From Sulfitobacter sp. (GTDB taxonomy: Bacteria > Pseudomonadota > Alphaproteobacteria > Rhodobacterales > Rhodobacteraceae), in assembly GCA_017854855.1 (NCBI GenBank), contig JAFMGZ010000005.1, positions 1 to 64,000 on the forward strand: a DNA stretch of 64,000 nucleotides. The letters run 5' to 3'. How positions within the stretch are numbered: the first letter of the stretch is position 1; each line of letters starts with the position of its first letter. The position numbers and the translations under genes are program-made. Positions 55,493 through 63,890 of the stretch are shown here, in pieces. Under the pieces are notes generated by a model. The model was not told the origin of the DNA. It made no database searches and worked only from the letters and a program-made list of their open reading frames with translations.

Positions 55493-56649
55493 TGATCCCG
55501 GCTGAAACAAGCTGGTTGATTGACCCCGCCGCCCGCGATGTTTGTGCGGCGATAGAGGCCGCAGGGCATGAGATATATTTTGTCGGTGGCTGTGTGCGCA
55601 ACGCGCTGCTTGGCCTGCCGGACAGTGATGTGGATATGTCCACCAACGCGCGGCCTGAAAAGGTGATGCAGATTGCGCAGGCGGCCGGGTTCAAGGCCAT
55701 TCCGACGGGAATTGACCATGGCACCGTCACGGTGGTGGTGCGCGGTGCCGCGTTTGAAATCACGACCTTTCGGCGGGACGTGAACACCGACGGACGCCGC
55801 GCCGTGGTGGCATATTCAGATACGATTATGGACGATGCCCGGCGGCGTGATTTCACGATGAACGCGCTTTATGCGACGGCGCAGGGTGTGGTGATTGATC
55901 CTTTGGACGGATTGCCTGATCTGCTGGCCCGCCGGGTCCGGTTCATCGAAGACCCCGACGCGCGGATCAAGGAAGACTATCTGCGTATCCTGCGGTTCTT
56001 TCGGTTTTCAGCCTGGTATGCCGAACAGGCAGAGGGTTTTGATGCGGATGCCCTTGCTGCGATTGCAGGCAATGTCGATGGACTGGATGCGCTGTCTGCT
56101 GAACGGGTCGGGCAGGAGATGACCAAGCTGCTGGCCGCCCCTGACCCTGCGCCGGCCATTGCGGCCATGCGGCAGGCAAATGTCCTGCATGCCATTCTGC
56201 CGGGATCTGATGATCGCTACTTGGCCCTGCTGGTTCACCTTGAGGGCGCGCTGGGCCTTGCGCCAAACTGGATCAACCGCCTTGCCATTCTGGGGGGTGA
56301 AGATGCGGAGGGCCGGTTCCGGCTCAGCAAGGTCGACGCCCGGATGTTGCGCGCCACCACGGATGCCGCCTATGCCGGTCCTTCCCTCGCAGAGGTGGCC
56401 TATCGTGAGGGTCGGATCATTGCCGAAGGTACATTGCTGTTGCGGTCTGCCCTGGCTGAATCAGAGCCTGATACATCAATGTTAGAGACGATATTGACCG
56501 CAAGTCAGGCGATATGCCCGGTAGCGGCCAAGGATCTGATGCCGGAGTTGCAGGGGGCCGCATTGGGCGCGCGGCTGAAAGAACTGGAACAGCGTTGGAT
56601 CGCCTCTGGCTTTGCCCTGTCCAAGCATGACCTGTTGGGGGCTGCGTGA
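55489..56649 (+). CDS. CCA tRNA nucleotidyltransferase-like protein
   Basis: A 386-residue class II nucleotidyltransferase. The catalytic head shows YFVGGCVRNALLG (37-49 approx.) and DSDVDMST with the two metal aspartates, then HGTVTVVV, FEITTFRRD and the RRRDFTMNALY motif; the neck region has IKEDYLRILRFFRFSAWY. In Alphaproteobacteria such a gene beside a CoA-type Nudix gene is normally the CCA-adding enzyme, not poly(A) polymerase, but motif reading alone does not fully separate them. Its TGA overlaps the ABC exporter start. Confidence 0.88.
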   Translation: MMIPAETSWLIDPAARDVCAAIEAAGHEIYFVGGCVRNALLGLPDSDVDMSTNARPEKVMQIAQAAGFKAIPTGIDHGTVTVVVRGAAFEITTFRRDVNTDGRRAVVAYSDTIMDDARRRDFTMNALYATAQGVVIDPLDGLPDLLARRVRFIEDPDARIKEDYLRILRFFRFSAWYAEQAEGFDADALAAIAGNVDGLDALSAERVGQEMTKLLAAPDPAPAIAAMRQANVLHAILPGSDDRYLALLVHLEGALGLAPNWINRLAILGGEDAEGRFRLSKVDARMLRATTDAAYAGPSLAEVAYREGRIIAEGTLLLRSALAESEPDTSMLETILTASQAICPVAAKDLMPELQGAALGARLKELEQRWIASGFALSKHDLLGAA

Positions 56650-58493
56650 TGTTTCGCTTTTTCGAAAACCTGGTTGATCCCTATACACCCTATGTCGAAC
56701 GCGATACGCCGCCGCGCCAGCTTTGGCCGTTTCTGCGCGAATATTGCGTGCCGTTCAAAGGGGTCTTCTTGCTGACTGGCATGATGTCGATTGTCGTCGC
56801 GGCGATCGAGGTCGGGTTGATCTATTATATGGGCCGCATTGTTGATTTGCTGGGCACGGACCCGGCGCAGATGTGGGCGACCTACGGGACTGAACTGTTG
56901 CTCATGGCGGGCTTTGTTCTGGTGATCCGGCCGCTGATGCAGGGGCTTGATGTGGCCTTGATCAACAATACGATTCTGCCGAATTTTGGCACGTTGATCC
57001 GCTGGCGTGCGCACCGTCAGGTGCTGCGGCAATCGGTGGGCTGGTTTGAGAACGACTTTGCCGGGCGCATCGCCAACCGGATCATGCAAACCCCGCCCGC
57101 AGCAGGCGAGGTGGTGTTCCAGACCTTTGATGCGATTTCCTATGCGCTGGCCTATATGATCGGTGCTGCGATTTTGCTGATGACTTCGGATTGGCGGCTG
57201 ATGATGCCACTGCTGATCTGGTTTGTGCTTTATGGCGGGCTGGTGCGTTGGACGACAACGCGGATCGGGCCTGCCTCCAAGGCGGCATCGGATGCGCGGT
57301 CGCAGGTGACGGGGCGTGTGGTCGATGCCTATACCAACATTCATTCGGTCAAGATGTTTGCCCATCACGATCTGGAAGTCGATTTCGCCAAAGAGGCGAT
57401 TGAGAATGCGCGCGTCACCTTTCAAAAGGAGATGCGCCTGTTCACCATAATGGATGTGGTGTTGGTTGCGTTGAATGGTTTGCTGATCATCGGCGTCGTT
57501 GGGTGGGCGCTGGCGCTGTGGACATGGGGAGAGGCAAGCGTGGGCGTGGTTGCTGCGGCTGCTGCATTGACCCTGCGGCTGAATTCCATGACCGGCTGGA
57601 TCATGTGGGCGCTGTCGTCATTCTTTCGCGAGCTTGGCGTGGTTGCCGAAGGAATGGAGACGATTGCCCAACCCATCGCGCTGGTGGACAAGCCAGATGC
57701 CAAGCCCCTGATGCTGACCGACGGGCGGATAGAGCTGAAGGGGCTGACCCATCATTACGGTCGCGCCAGGGGTGGCTTGCAAGGGTTGGACCTGACCATC
57801 AAACCGGGCGAACGGATAGGTTTGGTGGGGCGGTCGGGGGCCGGGAAATCCACGTTGGTCAAGTTGTTGTTGCGGTTCTACGATGCAGAAGGCGGTCAGA
57901 TCTTGATTGATGGTCAGGATATTGCCGGGCTGACCCAGGACAGCCTGCGCCGCCATATCGGCATGGTGCAGCAAGACAGTTCGCTTTTGCACCGCTCTGT
58001 GCGCGATAACATCCTGTATGGCAGGCCCGACGCAGGCGAAGAGGCGATGATTGCCGCAGCCAAACGGGCGCAGGCGCATGAGTTCATCCTTGATCTGTCT
58101 GATCCAGAGGGCCGTCGCGGATATGATGCGCGTGTGGGCGAGCGGGGCGTGAAACTGTCTGGTGGTCAGCGGCAGCGGATCACGCTGGCGCGGGTGATCC
58201 TCAAGAATGCGCCCATTCTGCTGCTGGACGAGGCGACATCGGCGCTGGACAGCGAGGTAGAGGCCGCCATTCAGGAAACGCTCTATGGGATGATGGCGGG
58301 CAAGACGGTGATCGCGATTGCGCACCGCCTGTCCACGATAGCCGAGATGGACCGCATCGTGGTGCTGGATCAGGGCCGGATTGTCGAAGATGGCAGTCAT
58401 GACGCGCTTTTGGCGCAGGGCGGGCTATATGCAGAGTTCTGGAACCGTCAGTCGGGCGGTTTCCTTGCATTGGATGACGTCTCCGAAGGATAA
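56649..58493 (+). CDS. ABC exporter, fused permease-ATPase (first of pair)
   Basis: A 614-residue half-transporter: six membrane helices (about 30-330) and an ATPase with Walker A GRSGAGKST, signature LSGGQRQR, Walker B ILLLDEATSALDSE and switch AHRLST, all intact. The tandem arrangement with a second half-transporter suggests a heterodimer of the MsbA/multidrug type. The substrate is unknown. ATG 56649 is used; GTG 56646 is equally placed. The last 20 bases overlap the next gene if that starts at 58474. Confidence 0.9.
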   Translation: MFRFFENLVDPYTPYVERDTPPRQLWPFLREYCVPFKGVFLLTGMMSIVVAAIEVGLIYYMGRIVDLLGTDPAQMWATYGTELLLMAGFVLVIRPLMQGLDVALINNTILPNFGTLIRWRAHRQVLRQSVGWFENDFAGRIANRIMQTPPAAGEVVFQTFDAISYALAYMIGAAILLMTSDWRLMMPLLIWFVLYGGLVRWTTTRIGPASKAASDARSQVTGRVVDAYTNIHSVKMFAHHDLEVDFAKEAIENARVTFQKEMRLFTIMDVVLVALNGLLIIGVVGWALALWTWGEASVGVVAAAAALTLRLNSMTGWIMWALSSFFRELGVVAEGMETIAQPIALVDKPDAKPLMLTDGRIELKGLTHHYGRARGGLQGLDLTIKPGERIGLVGRSGAGKSTLVKLLLRFYDAEGGQILIDGQDIAGLTQDSLRRHIGMVQQDSSLLHRSVRDNILYGRPDAGEEAMIAAAKRAQAHEFILDLSDPEGRRGYDARVGERGVKLSGGQRQRITLARVILKNAPILLLDEATSALDSEVEAAIQETLYGMMAGKTVIAIAHRLSTIAEMDRIVVLDQGRIVEDGSHDALLAQGGLYAEFWNRQSGGFLALDDVSEG

Positions 58494-60330
58494 TTTGTTG
58501 AAAGTATCTGACTGGATCAACCCGTTTACCGCCGCTGATGGCCCACCGCCGCAAACGCTGGGGGCTTTTATCAAGTGGTGCCTTTCGGGGGCCTGGCCGG
58601 TGCTGTGGCTGGCGGCCCTCTTGTCGGCGCTTGCCGGTGCGATGGAGGCGGGGACCGCGTGGATCCTGGGCAAGGTGATCGACGCCGCGATCAGCGCGGG
58701 ACCCGAGGCATTCTTTGACGGCAGCAATATGGCCCTGATCCTGGGTGCGGTCGCGTTTTTCCTGATCGCGCGTCCGATCCTGTTTGGCCTTTCGTCTGCT
58801 TCGAACGCGATCATGGTGCAGCCCAATGTGAACCCGCTTGTGTTGTCGCGGCTGCACCGCTGGACGCTGGGGCAGAACGTCGGCTTTTTTGACGATGATT
58901 TCGCCGGACGCATTGCGCAAAAGCAGATGCAGGCGGCGCGTGCGGTAACCGATATCGCCTCAGAAACGATTAACGTCGTGGCCTTTGCGCTGGCGTCGCT
59001 GCTGGGGTCCGTTGCCCTGTTGGTGGCGATTGACTGGCGGGTGGCGATTGGTTTTGCCGTCTGGCTGGTGGCCTATTTTGGGCTGATCAACTGGTTTCTG
59101 CCCCGGGTGCGGGCGCGGTCTGCGGGGCGCGCGGGGGCGCGGGCGATGGTATCGGGGCAGGTCGTGGATACGATCACCAACATCAAGACCGTGAAACTGT
59201 TCGCCCATGCAGATCACGAGGACCGCGCGGCATTGGGTGCCATGCAGACGTTCCGCCAGCGGGCGCTTGAATTTGGCTATCTCGCGGCGGGTTTCCGTCT
59301 GGCATTGATGAGCCTTGCCGGGCTGCTGCCGGTGTTGCTGATCGGGGGAACGATCATGCTTTGGCAGCGCGGTATGGCGAGCGAAGGCGATATTGTGGCC
59401 TCTGGCGCGGTGGCCATCCGAATTGCACAGATGACCGGTTGGGTCAGCTTTACCCTGATGGCGATCTATTCCAACGTCGGAGAGGTTGAGGACGGCATGA
59501 AGACTCTAACTCCCCGTAACAGGGTCGAAGACGGCACCGATGCCCAGACCCTTGACGTGACGCGCGGAGAGATTGTTCTGGATGATCTCAGCTTTGCTTA
59601 TGGGCGGAATGCAGGCGGGATCGACGGGATCAGCCTGACCGTCAATCCGGGCGAGAAACTGGGCATCGTGGGCGCGTCGGGGGCGGGGAAATCCACATTG
59701 GTGGCACTGCTTTTGCGGCTCTATGAAGGGGAAAAAGGCTCTATCTCCATTGATGGGGTGGATATTCGGCAGGTCACCCAGGAAAGCCTGCGGCGCAATA
59801 TCGGGATGGTCACGCAGGAAACGGCGATGTTCAACCGCTCTGCGCGTGACAACATTCTTTATGGCAGGCCTGACGCGACCAAAGAGGATGTGATTGCCGC
59901 CGCCGAGGGTGCCGAGGCGCATGAATTTATCATGGCCCTTGAGGATCACAAAGGCAGGCGCGGCTATGACGCCCATCTGGGCGAACGCGGTGTGAAACTG
60001 TCTGGTGGGCAGCGCCAGCGCATCGCCCTGGCCCGCGCCATTCTAAAAGACGCGCCGATCCTTGTGCTGGACGAGGCGACATCGGCCTTGGACAGCGAGG
60101 TAGAGGCCGCCATTCAGGTCGCCCTGACCCGCGTGATGCAGGGCAAGACGGTTTTGGCCATCGCACACCGTCTGTCGACGCTGACGGAAATGGACAGAAT
60201 CATCGTGATGGACGCCGGTCGTATCGTCGAAAGCGGGACGCATGAGGCGCTTTTGGCGCAAGACGGGCTTTATGCGCGCTATTGGCATCGGCAGTCGGGT
60301 GGGTTTTTGAACCTCAAGGCTGCGGAATAG
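58474..60330 (+). CDS. ABC exporter, fused permease-ATPase (second of pair)
   Basis: A 618-residue half-transporter with the same plan as its neighbour: membrane domain, then GASGAGKST, LSGGQRQR, ILVLDEATSALDSE and AHRLST. Both members keep the catalytic glutamate, so neither nucleotide site looks degenerate. The ATG at 58474 overlaps the first gene; TTG codons at 58495 and 58498 have a better-spaced GAAGGA and remain possible. The two proteins share runs of near-identical sequence in the ATPase, pointing to duplication. Confidence 0.9.
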   Translation: MTSPKDNLLKVSDWINPFTAADGPPPQTLGAFIKWCLSGAWPVLWLAALLSALAGAMEAGTAWILGKVIDAAISAGPEAFFDGSNMALILGAVAFFLIARPILFGLSSASNAIMVQPNVNPLVLSRLHRWTLGQNVGFFDDDFAGRIAQKQMQAARAVTDIASETINVVAFALASLLGSVALLVAIDWRVAIGFAVWLVAYFGLINWFLPRVRARSAGRAGARAMVSGQVVDTITNIKTVKLFAHADHEDRAALGAMQTFRQRALEFGYLAAGFRLALMSLAGLLPVLLIGGTIMLWQRGMASEGDIVASGAVAIRIAQMTGWVSFTLMAIYSNVGEVEDGMKTLTPRNRVEDGTDAQTLDVTRGEIVLDDLSFAYGRNAGGIDGISLTVNPGEKLGIVGASGAGKSTLVALLLRLYEGEKGSISIDGVDIRQVTQESLRRNIGMVTQETAMFNRSARDNILYGRPDATKEDVIAAAEGAEAHEFIMALEDHKGRRGYDAHLGERGVKLSGGQRQRIALARAILKDAPILVLDEATSALDSEVEAAIQVALTRVMQGKTVLAIAHRLSTLTEMDRIIVMDAGRIVESGTHEALLAQDGLYARYWHRQSGGFLNLKAAE

Positions 60331-60367
60331 GCTTGGGAAGTGCCGCGCGCCACGGTAGAGCGGGGAT

Positions 60368-61591
60368 ATGACAGAATATAAAATACGCCGTTTGGGCCAC
60401 CACGGGGACGGCATCGCCGATGGCCCGCTTTTTGCACCTGTTACCCTGCCGGGTGAGGTGGTCACTGGCGATCCTGTGGATCAGGCGCTTGAGAATGTGC
60501 GCATCGTCACGCCGTCACCTGATCGGGTCGCTGCGCCGTGCCGCCATTTCAAGGCCTGCGGGGGATGCAAGCTGCAGCATGCCTCAGACGCATTTGTTGC
60601 CGATTGGAAGGTGGGCGTGGTGCGCAGCGCGCTGGATGCGCATGATCTGGAAACGGAATTCAGACCGATCCAGACGTCGCCCGCGCAATCGCGCCGCCGG
60701 GCAACCTTTGCTGCGAAGCGGACGAAGAAGGGTGCCATGGCCGGTTTTTATGGCAGGGCGTCGGACGTGGTGATCGAAATCCCCGATTGCCAGCTGCTGC
60801 ATCCTGATTTGATGGGTGGCCTGAAGGTTGCCGAAGAACTGGCGCTGATCGGGACCAGCCGCAAGGCGGCGCTGGCCGTGACAGTGACCTTGGCGGATAG
60901 CGGGTTGGATGTGGCGGTGGCGCAGGGCAAACCGCTGGACGGTCCTTTGCGCATGGCGCTGGCGCAGCTGTGTGAACAATTGGGGTTGGCGCGGCTGACC
61001 TGGGAGGATGAAGTCATCGCGATGCGGCAACCGCCCTTGCAGCGGTTTGGCCGCGCGCAGGTTTTGCCGCCCCCCGGTGCCTTTATGCAGGCCACCAAGC
61101 AAGGGGAGACCGCCTTGCTGGCCTCCGTGCGCGAAGCGGTGGGCGATGCCGCGCATATTGCCGATCTGTTTGCGGGCTGCGGGACCTTTGCGCTGCCGCT
61201 GTCGGAAAAGGCCCGCGTGCACGCCGTGGAAAGCGAGGCAGAGATGCTGGCCGCATTGGATCAGGGCTGGCGCATGGCCGAGGGGCTCAAGCCGGTGACG
61301 ACAGAGGCGCGGGACCTGTACCGCCGTCCGATGCTGCCTGACGAGATGAAAAAGCTGGATGCCATCGTGATTGATCCGCCCCGCGCCGGGGCCGAACGAC
61401 AGGTGGTTGAGATCTGCCTTGCCAAGGTGCCGCGCGTTGCCTTTGTGTCCTGCAATCCCGTGACCTTTGCCCGTGATGCCCAGATGTTGTGCAAGGCGGG
61501 GTACAGATTGAACTGGGTGCAGGTTGTGGACCAGTTTCGCTGGTCATCGCATGTTGAAATTGCGGCATCCTTCACACAGCCGGGCATTTGA
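60368..61591 (+). CDS. Class I SAM-dependent RNA methyltransferase, RlmD/TrmA (RumA) family
   Basis: A 407-residue RNA 5-methyluridine methyltransferase. Four cysteines, C58, C64, C67 (PCRHFKACGGC) and C141 (IPDCQLL), fit the 4Fe-4S site of RumA-type enzymes. ADLFAGCGTFALPL is the SAM loop, IDPPRAGAE follows, and C362 in VSCNP is the catalytic nucleophile. The N-terminal TRAM-like domain is short. The target (23S rRNA U1939, U747 or another site) is not certain. Confidence 0.88.
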   Translation: MTEYKIRRLGHHGDGIADGPLFAPVTLPGEVVTGDPVDQALENVRIVTPSPDRVAAPCRHFKACGGCKLQHASDAFVADWKVGVVRSALDAHDLETEFRPIQTSPAQSRRRATFAAKRTKKGAMAGFYGRASDVVIEIPDCQLLHPDLMGGLKVAEELALIGTSRKAALAVTVTLADSGLDVAVAQGKPLDGPLRMALAQLCEQLGLARLTWEDEVIAMRQPPLQRFGRAQVLPPPGAFMQATKQGETALLASVREAVGDAAHIADLFAGCGTFALPLSEKARVHAVESEAEMLAALDQGWRMAEGLKPVTTEARDLYRRPMLPDEMKKLDAIVIDPPRAGAERQVVEICLAKVPRVAFVSCNPVTFARDAQMLCKAGYRLNWVQVVDQFRWSSHVEIAASFTQPGI

Positions 61592-61691
61592 CGTCATCTG
61601 AGCCTGCTCACGGCTTTTTGAATGAGAAGTTTTTTGCTATATGATAGCGCGATAAGAAACGCGCCGGAAATCGGCAAAGAGGCAGTAAAAG

Positions 61692-62189
61692 ATGAATCGC
61701 AGAACTGTTATTTTAGGTGGCTCGGCGTTGGTTGCGCTGGGCGCATGCAGCGACAGCAAATTCAAACGCTACAACGGGCCAGAGGTCACCTATGTCGTGG
61801 TGAACAAGGGCAGCCGCAAGATGATGCTGCTGCACCATGACAAGGTATTGGAAGATTATAAGATCAAGCTGGGTTTTGCCCCCTTGGGTCACAAAGAGAT
61901 CGAAGGTGACGGCAAGACGCCCGAGGGGATCTATTGGATCGACCGGCGCAATCCGAATTCGCGGTTCCATCTGTCCTTGGGCATTTCCTATCCCAATGAA
62001 CGTGACCGTGAGCGGGCCAAGCAATTGGGCAAATCACCGGGCGGCGATATTTTCATCCACGGACAAGAGCATCCGTTGAAAAAGGACAAGGGCGATTGGA
62101 CCTGGGGATGTATCTCTGTGACCAATGATCAGATCGAAGACATCTATGCGATGGTCCGTGACGGCACGCCAATTCAGATCAATGCGTAA
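61692..62189 (+). CDS. L,D-transpeptidase (YkuD) family lipoprotein
   Basis: A 165-residue envelope protein. The N-terminus has a twin arginine (MNRRTVILGG) and a lipobox ending at C19 (ALGAC). The YkuD domain carries H123 (FIHGQ) and C140 (WTWGCISVTN). YkuD enzymes make or break 3-3 cross-links or attach lipoproteins to peptidoglycan; the short form here, without a binding module, resembles Ykud/ErfK relatives acting in amidase-type (DpaA-like) or transpeptidase roles, which I cannot separate. Confidence 0.83.
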   Translation: MNRRTVILGGSALVALGACSDSKFKRYNGPEVTYVVVNKGSRKMMLLHHDKVLEDYKIKLGFAPLGHKEIEGDGKTPEGIYWIDRRNPNSRFHLSLGISYPNERDRERAKQLGKSPGGDIFIHGQEHPLKKDKGDWTWGCISVTNDQIEDIYAMVRDGTPIQINA

Positions 62190-62201
62190 ATCGGGCTGGC
62201 G

Positions 62202-62228
62202 TTAGGACGTTTTTGCGAAACGTCTTAA
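62202..62228. terminator. Hairpin between convergent L,D-transpeptidase and CAP genes
   Basis: GACGTTT (62206-62212) pairs with AAACGTC (62218-62224) around TTGCG, extended outward by further A-T and G-T pairs. It overlaps the CAP-gene stop codon and lies 13 bases after the transpeptidase stop, as a bidirectional terminator would. Confidence 0.55.
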
Positions 62229-62734
62229 TTCCCCATCACCAGCGTCCACCAGATCTTGCCGTTGCTTTCCTGGTGCCATGAGAAACCCATGTTGCGTGCA
62301 TCGGCTGACATGATGACGCGGCGGGTGTCGGGCTGCTCCATCCAGGCGGCAAGGGTTTCCAGCTCTGATTCGTAGGTTTCTGAGATGGTTTCACCGACCA
62401 GACGGCCATCATATCCAACGCGGTTGATCCGATCGATGGGAGAAGAGCCGTCAGAGCCGAAATGCCAGGGGCGGTTTTGCACCGACATGTCCCGTGCATG
62501 GGTCGCTGCGGCAGCGTTCAACCTTGGGTCAAGGGCAACAGGCGCGCGGCCGCTGGCCTGCCGCAGGGCGTTGACGGAATCGAGCATCCGAAACTGGATC
62601 TTGCCTGTATCGCCACTGCTGATCCGATATGCCCTTGGCAATGGTTTGCCGTCCGGGCCCATCTGCGGGGCAGAGGGCGCACAAGCCGCAAGAGAAAGGG
62701 CCAAAGCCAGAAAAACAGACAGAATACGCATCAT
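62225..62734 (-). CDS. CAP (SCP/PR-1) domain lipoprotein
   Basis: A 169-residue exported protein. The lipobox LSLAAC gives a lipid-modified C18. The CAP domain includes LNAAAATHARDMSVQN and the WMEQPDTRRVIMSADARNMGFSWHQESNGKIWWTLVMG end, with histidines that form the usual metal-lined cleft. Bacterial CAP proteins are extracellular or envelope-bound and mostly without known function. The start is the first of two adjacent ATGs, with GGGAG seven bases upstream. Confidence 0.83.
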   Translation of the reverse strand: MMRILSVFLALALSLAACAPSAPQMGPDGKPLPRAYRISSGDTGKIQFRMLDSVNALRQASGRAPVALDPRLNAAAATHARDMSVQNRPWHFGSDGSSPIDRINRVGYDGRLVGETISETYESELETLAAWMEQPDTRRVIMSADARNMGFSWHQESNGKIWWTLVMGN

Positions 62735-62901
62735 GGCAATGCTCCCAGTGTTATGATTTGGCCAAGCCATACAGCGATGGGCGTTGCAGTTCAAACGCAC
62801 ATCGGCGTTACTATGCGCAATGACGGTTGTTTGATTTGATACTGCGTCTTTCGGGCAATATGTTCTGGGCAATCTCGCAAAATTGCAAATGATGGAGACA
62901 G

Positions 62902-63513
62902 ATGATGTCTGACAAGCCTTTCACCCTTAATACACGCCGCGGATTTCTGGCCGGCACGGCTGCGATGCTGGCCACGCCAGCGCTGGCGCAGACCAGTGCG
63001 GTCAATTCCGTCGCGACCACGCAGGTGGAACGGGATTTGAACGAATCTGTGCGCCGAAACATTTCCAGCTTTCGTACGCTGGATTGGCAGCCCTATTTCG
63101 ACAATACAAAGAATGGCGCGATCCTGGTCGATATTGACAGCCGCGCTGTGCATTACTGGTCCGAGGATCAAAGCGTCTACAAGTTGTACCCGTCTAGCGT
63201 GCCACTGACCGATGACCTGACGCGCCGTGGCCGCACAAGGGTCACGCAGAAGGTTGAAGGACCAAGCTGGCGTCCGACGCCGTCAATGCTGAAGCGGAAT
63301 CCTGAGTGGCCACCCTTTATCGGGCCGGGCCCTGATAATCCGCTTGGCACGCATGCCCTGTACCTGAGCTGGACCTACTACCGGATCCACGGAACGCATG
63401 ACACGCGCAAGATCGGTCGCCGGTCATCGAATGGCTGTATTGGTCTTTATAATGAGCATATTGCTGAATTATTCGGCATGGCCAATGTGGGCACTCAAGT
63501 GTTGCTTATTTGA
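62902..63513 (+). CDS. L,D-transpeptidase (YkuD), Tat-exported
   Basis: A 203-residue periplasmic protein with a Tat signal (NTRRGFLAG, residues 10-18; cleavage after TPALA near 29) and a YkuD domain of the ErfK/YbiS type: RIHGTHD with H163, then SSNGCIGLYN with C179. This is the full H-x-S/T-x-G-C motif expected of an active transpeptidase forming 3-3 cross-links. ATGs at 62902 and 62905 are both possible. A second, lipid-anchored YkuD protein lies 0.7 kb upstream. Confidence 0.9.
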   Translation: MMSDKPFTLNTRRGFLAGTAAMLATPALAQTSAVNSVATTQVERDLNESVRRNISSFRTLDWQPYFDNTKNGAILVDIDSRAVHYWSEDQSVYKLYPSSVPLTDDLTRRGRTRVTQKVEGPSWRPTPSMLKRNPEWPPFIGPGPDNPLGTHALYLSWTYYRIHGTHDTRKIGRRSSNGCIGLYNEHIAELFGMANVGTQVLLI

Positions 63514-63520
63514 CGACATT

Positions 63521-63549
63521 TTGACGCTTGTGATGTTCTGTAATCGAAT
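63521..63549 (+). promoter_or_regulatory. Candidate promoter of the 60-residue protein
   Basis: TTGACG (63521-63526), 17 bases, TCGAAT (63544-63549), leaving a leader of about 100 bases before the ATG at 63656. The leader includes a GC-rich, self-complementary GCGCGTGCGCGC stretch near 63608-63619. Confidence 0.4.
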
Positions 63550-63655
63550 CCGGGTTTGCATTCCTGCGGCTATGATGTTTACAAACAATTACGAGGTAAG
63601 TCTTGGGCGCGTGCGCGCACAGGCGCTGCACGCCACATTCTGGAGGTTATTTACT

Positions 63656-63838
63656 ATGAAAAAACTCGTTCTCGCCGCTGCTCTGACAGCTGCTGCTTCA
63701 ACTGCTTATGCCGGTTCTTTGGCTGACCCAGTAATCGAAGCACCAGTAATCGTAGAAGAAGCAGCCGGTTCTTCTTCCGGTATCCTGATCCCGCTGATCC
63801 TGCTGGCTCTGGTTGCTGCTGCTGTTGCTGCCGATTAA
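63656..63838 (+). CDS. Small exported or membrane protein, 60 residues
   Basis: It begins MKKLVLAAALTAAASTAYA, a Sec signal peptide with AYA cleavage site, then a short acidic segment rich in Pro, Val and Glu, and a second hydrophobic stretch (GILIPLILLALVAAAVAAD) at the C-terminus. A strong GGAGG site lies nine bases upstream, codon use is strongly biased (mostly GCT and CTG for Ala and Leu) and a perfect terminator follows, which suggests high expression. I do not recognise a family function. Confidence 0.8.
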   Translation: MKKLVLAAALTAAASTAYAGSLADPVIEAPVIVEEAAGSSSGILIPLILLALVAAAVAAD

Positions 63839-63860
63839 TTCGGTCAACGGTTCTAAATCT

Positions 63861-63890
63861 AAAAAAGGCGGTGCTTGCACCGCCTTTTTT
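63861..63890 (+). terminator. Strong intrinsic terminator
   Basis: A-rich left arm plus GGCGGTGC (63867-63874) pairs with GCACCGCC (63877-63884), followed by TTTTTT. A textbook Rho-independent terminator 22 bases after the small-protein stop; the A-tract makes it bidirectional. Confidence 0.92.

Noticed and set aside
63398..63838. 146-codon frame containing the 60-residue protein
   Set aside because: Its upstream part overlaps the L,D-transpeptidase gene and is not protein-like; the strong ribosome site supports the ATG at 63656.
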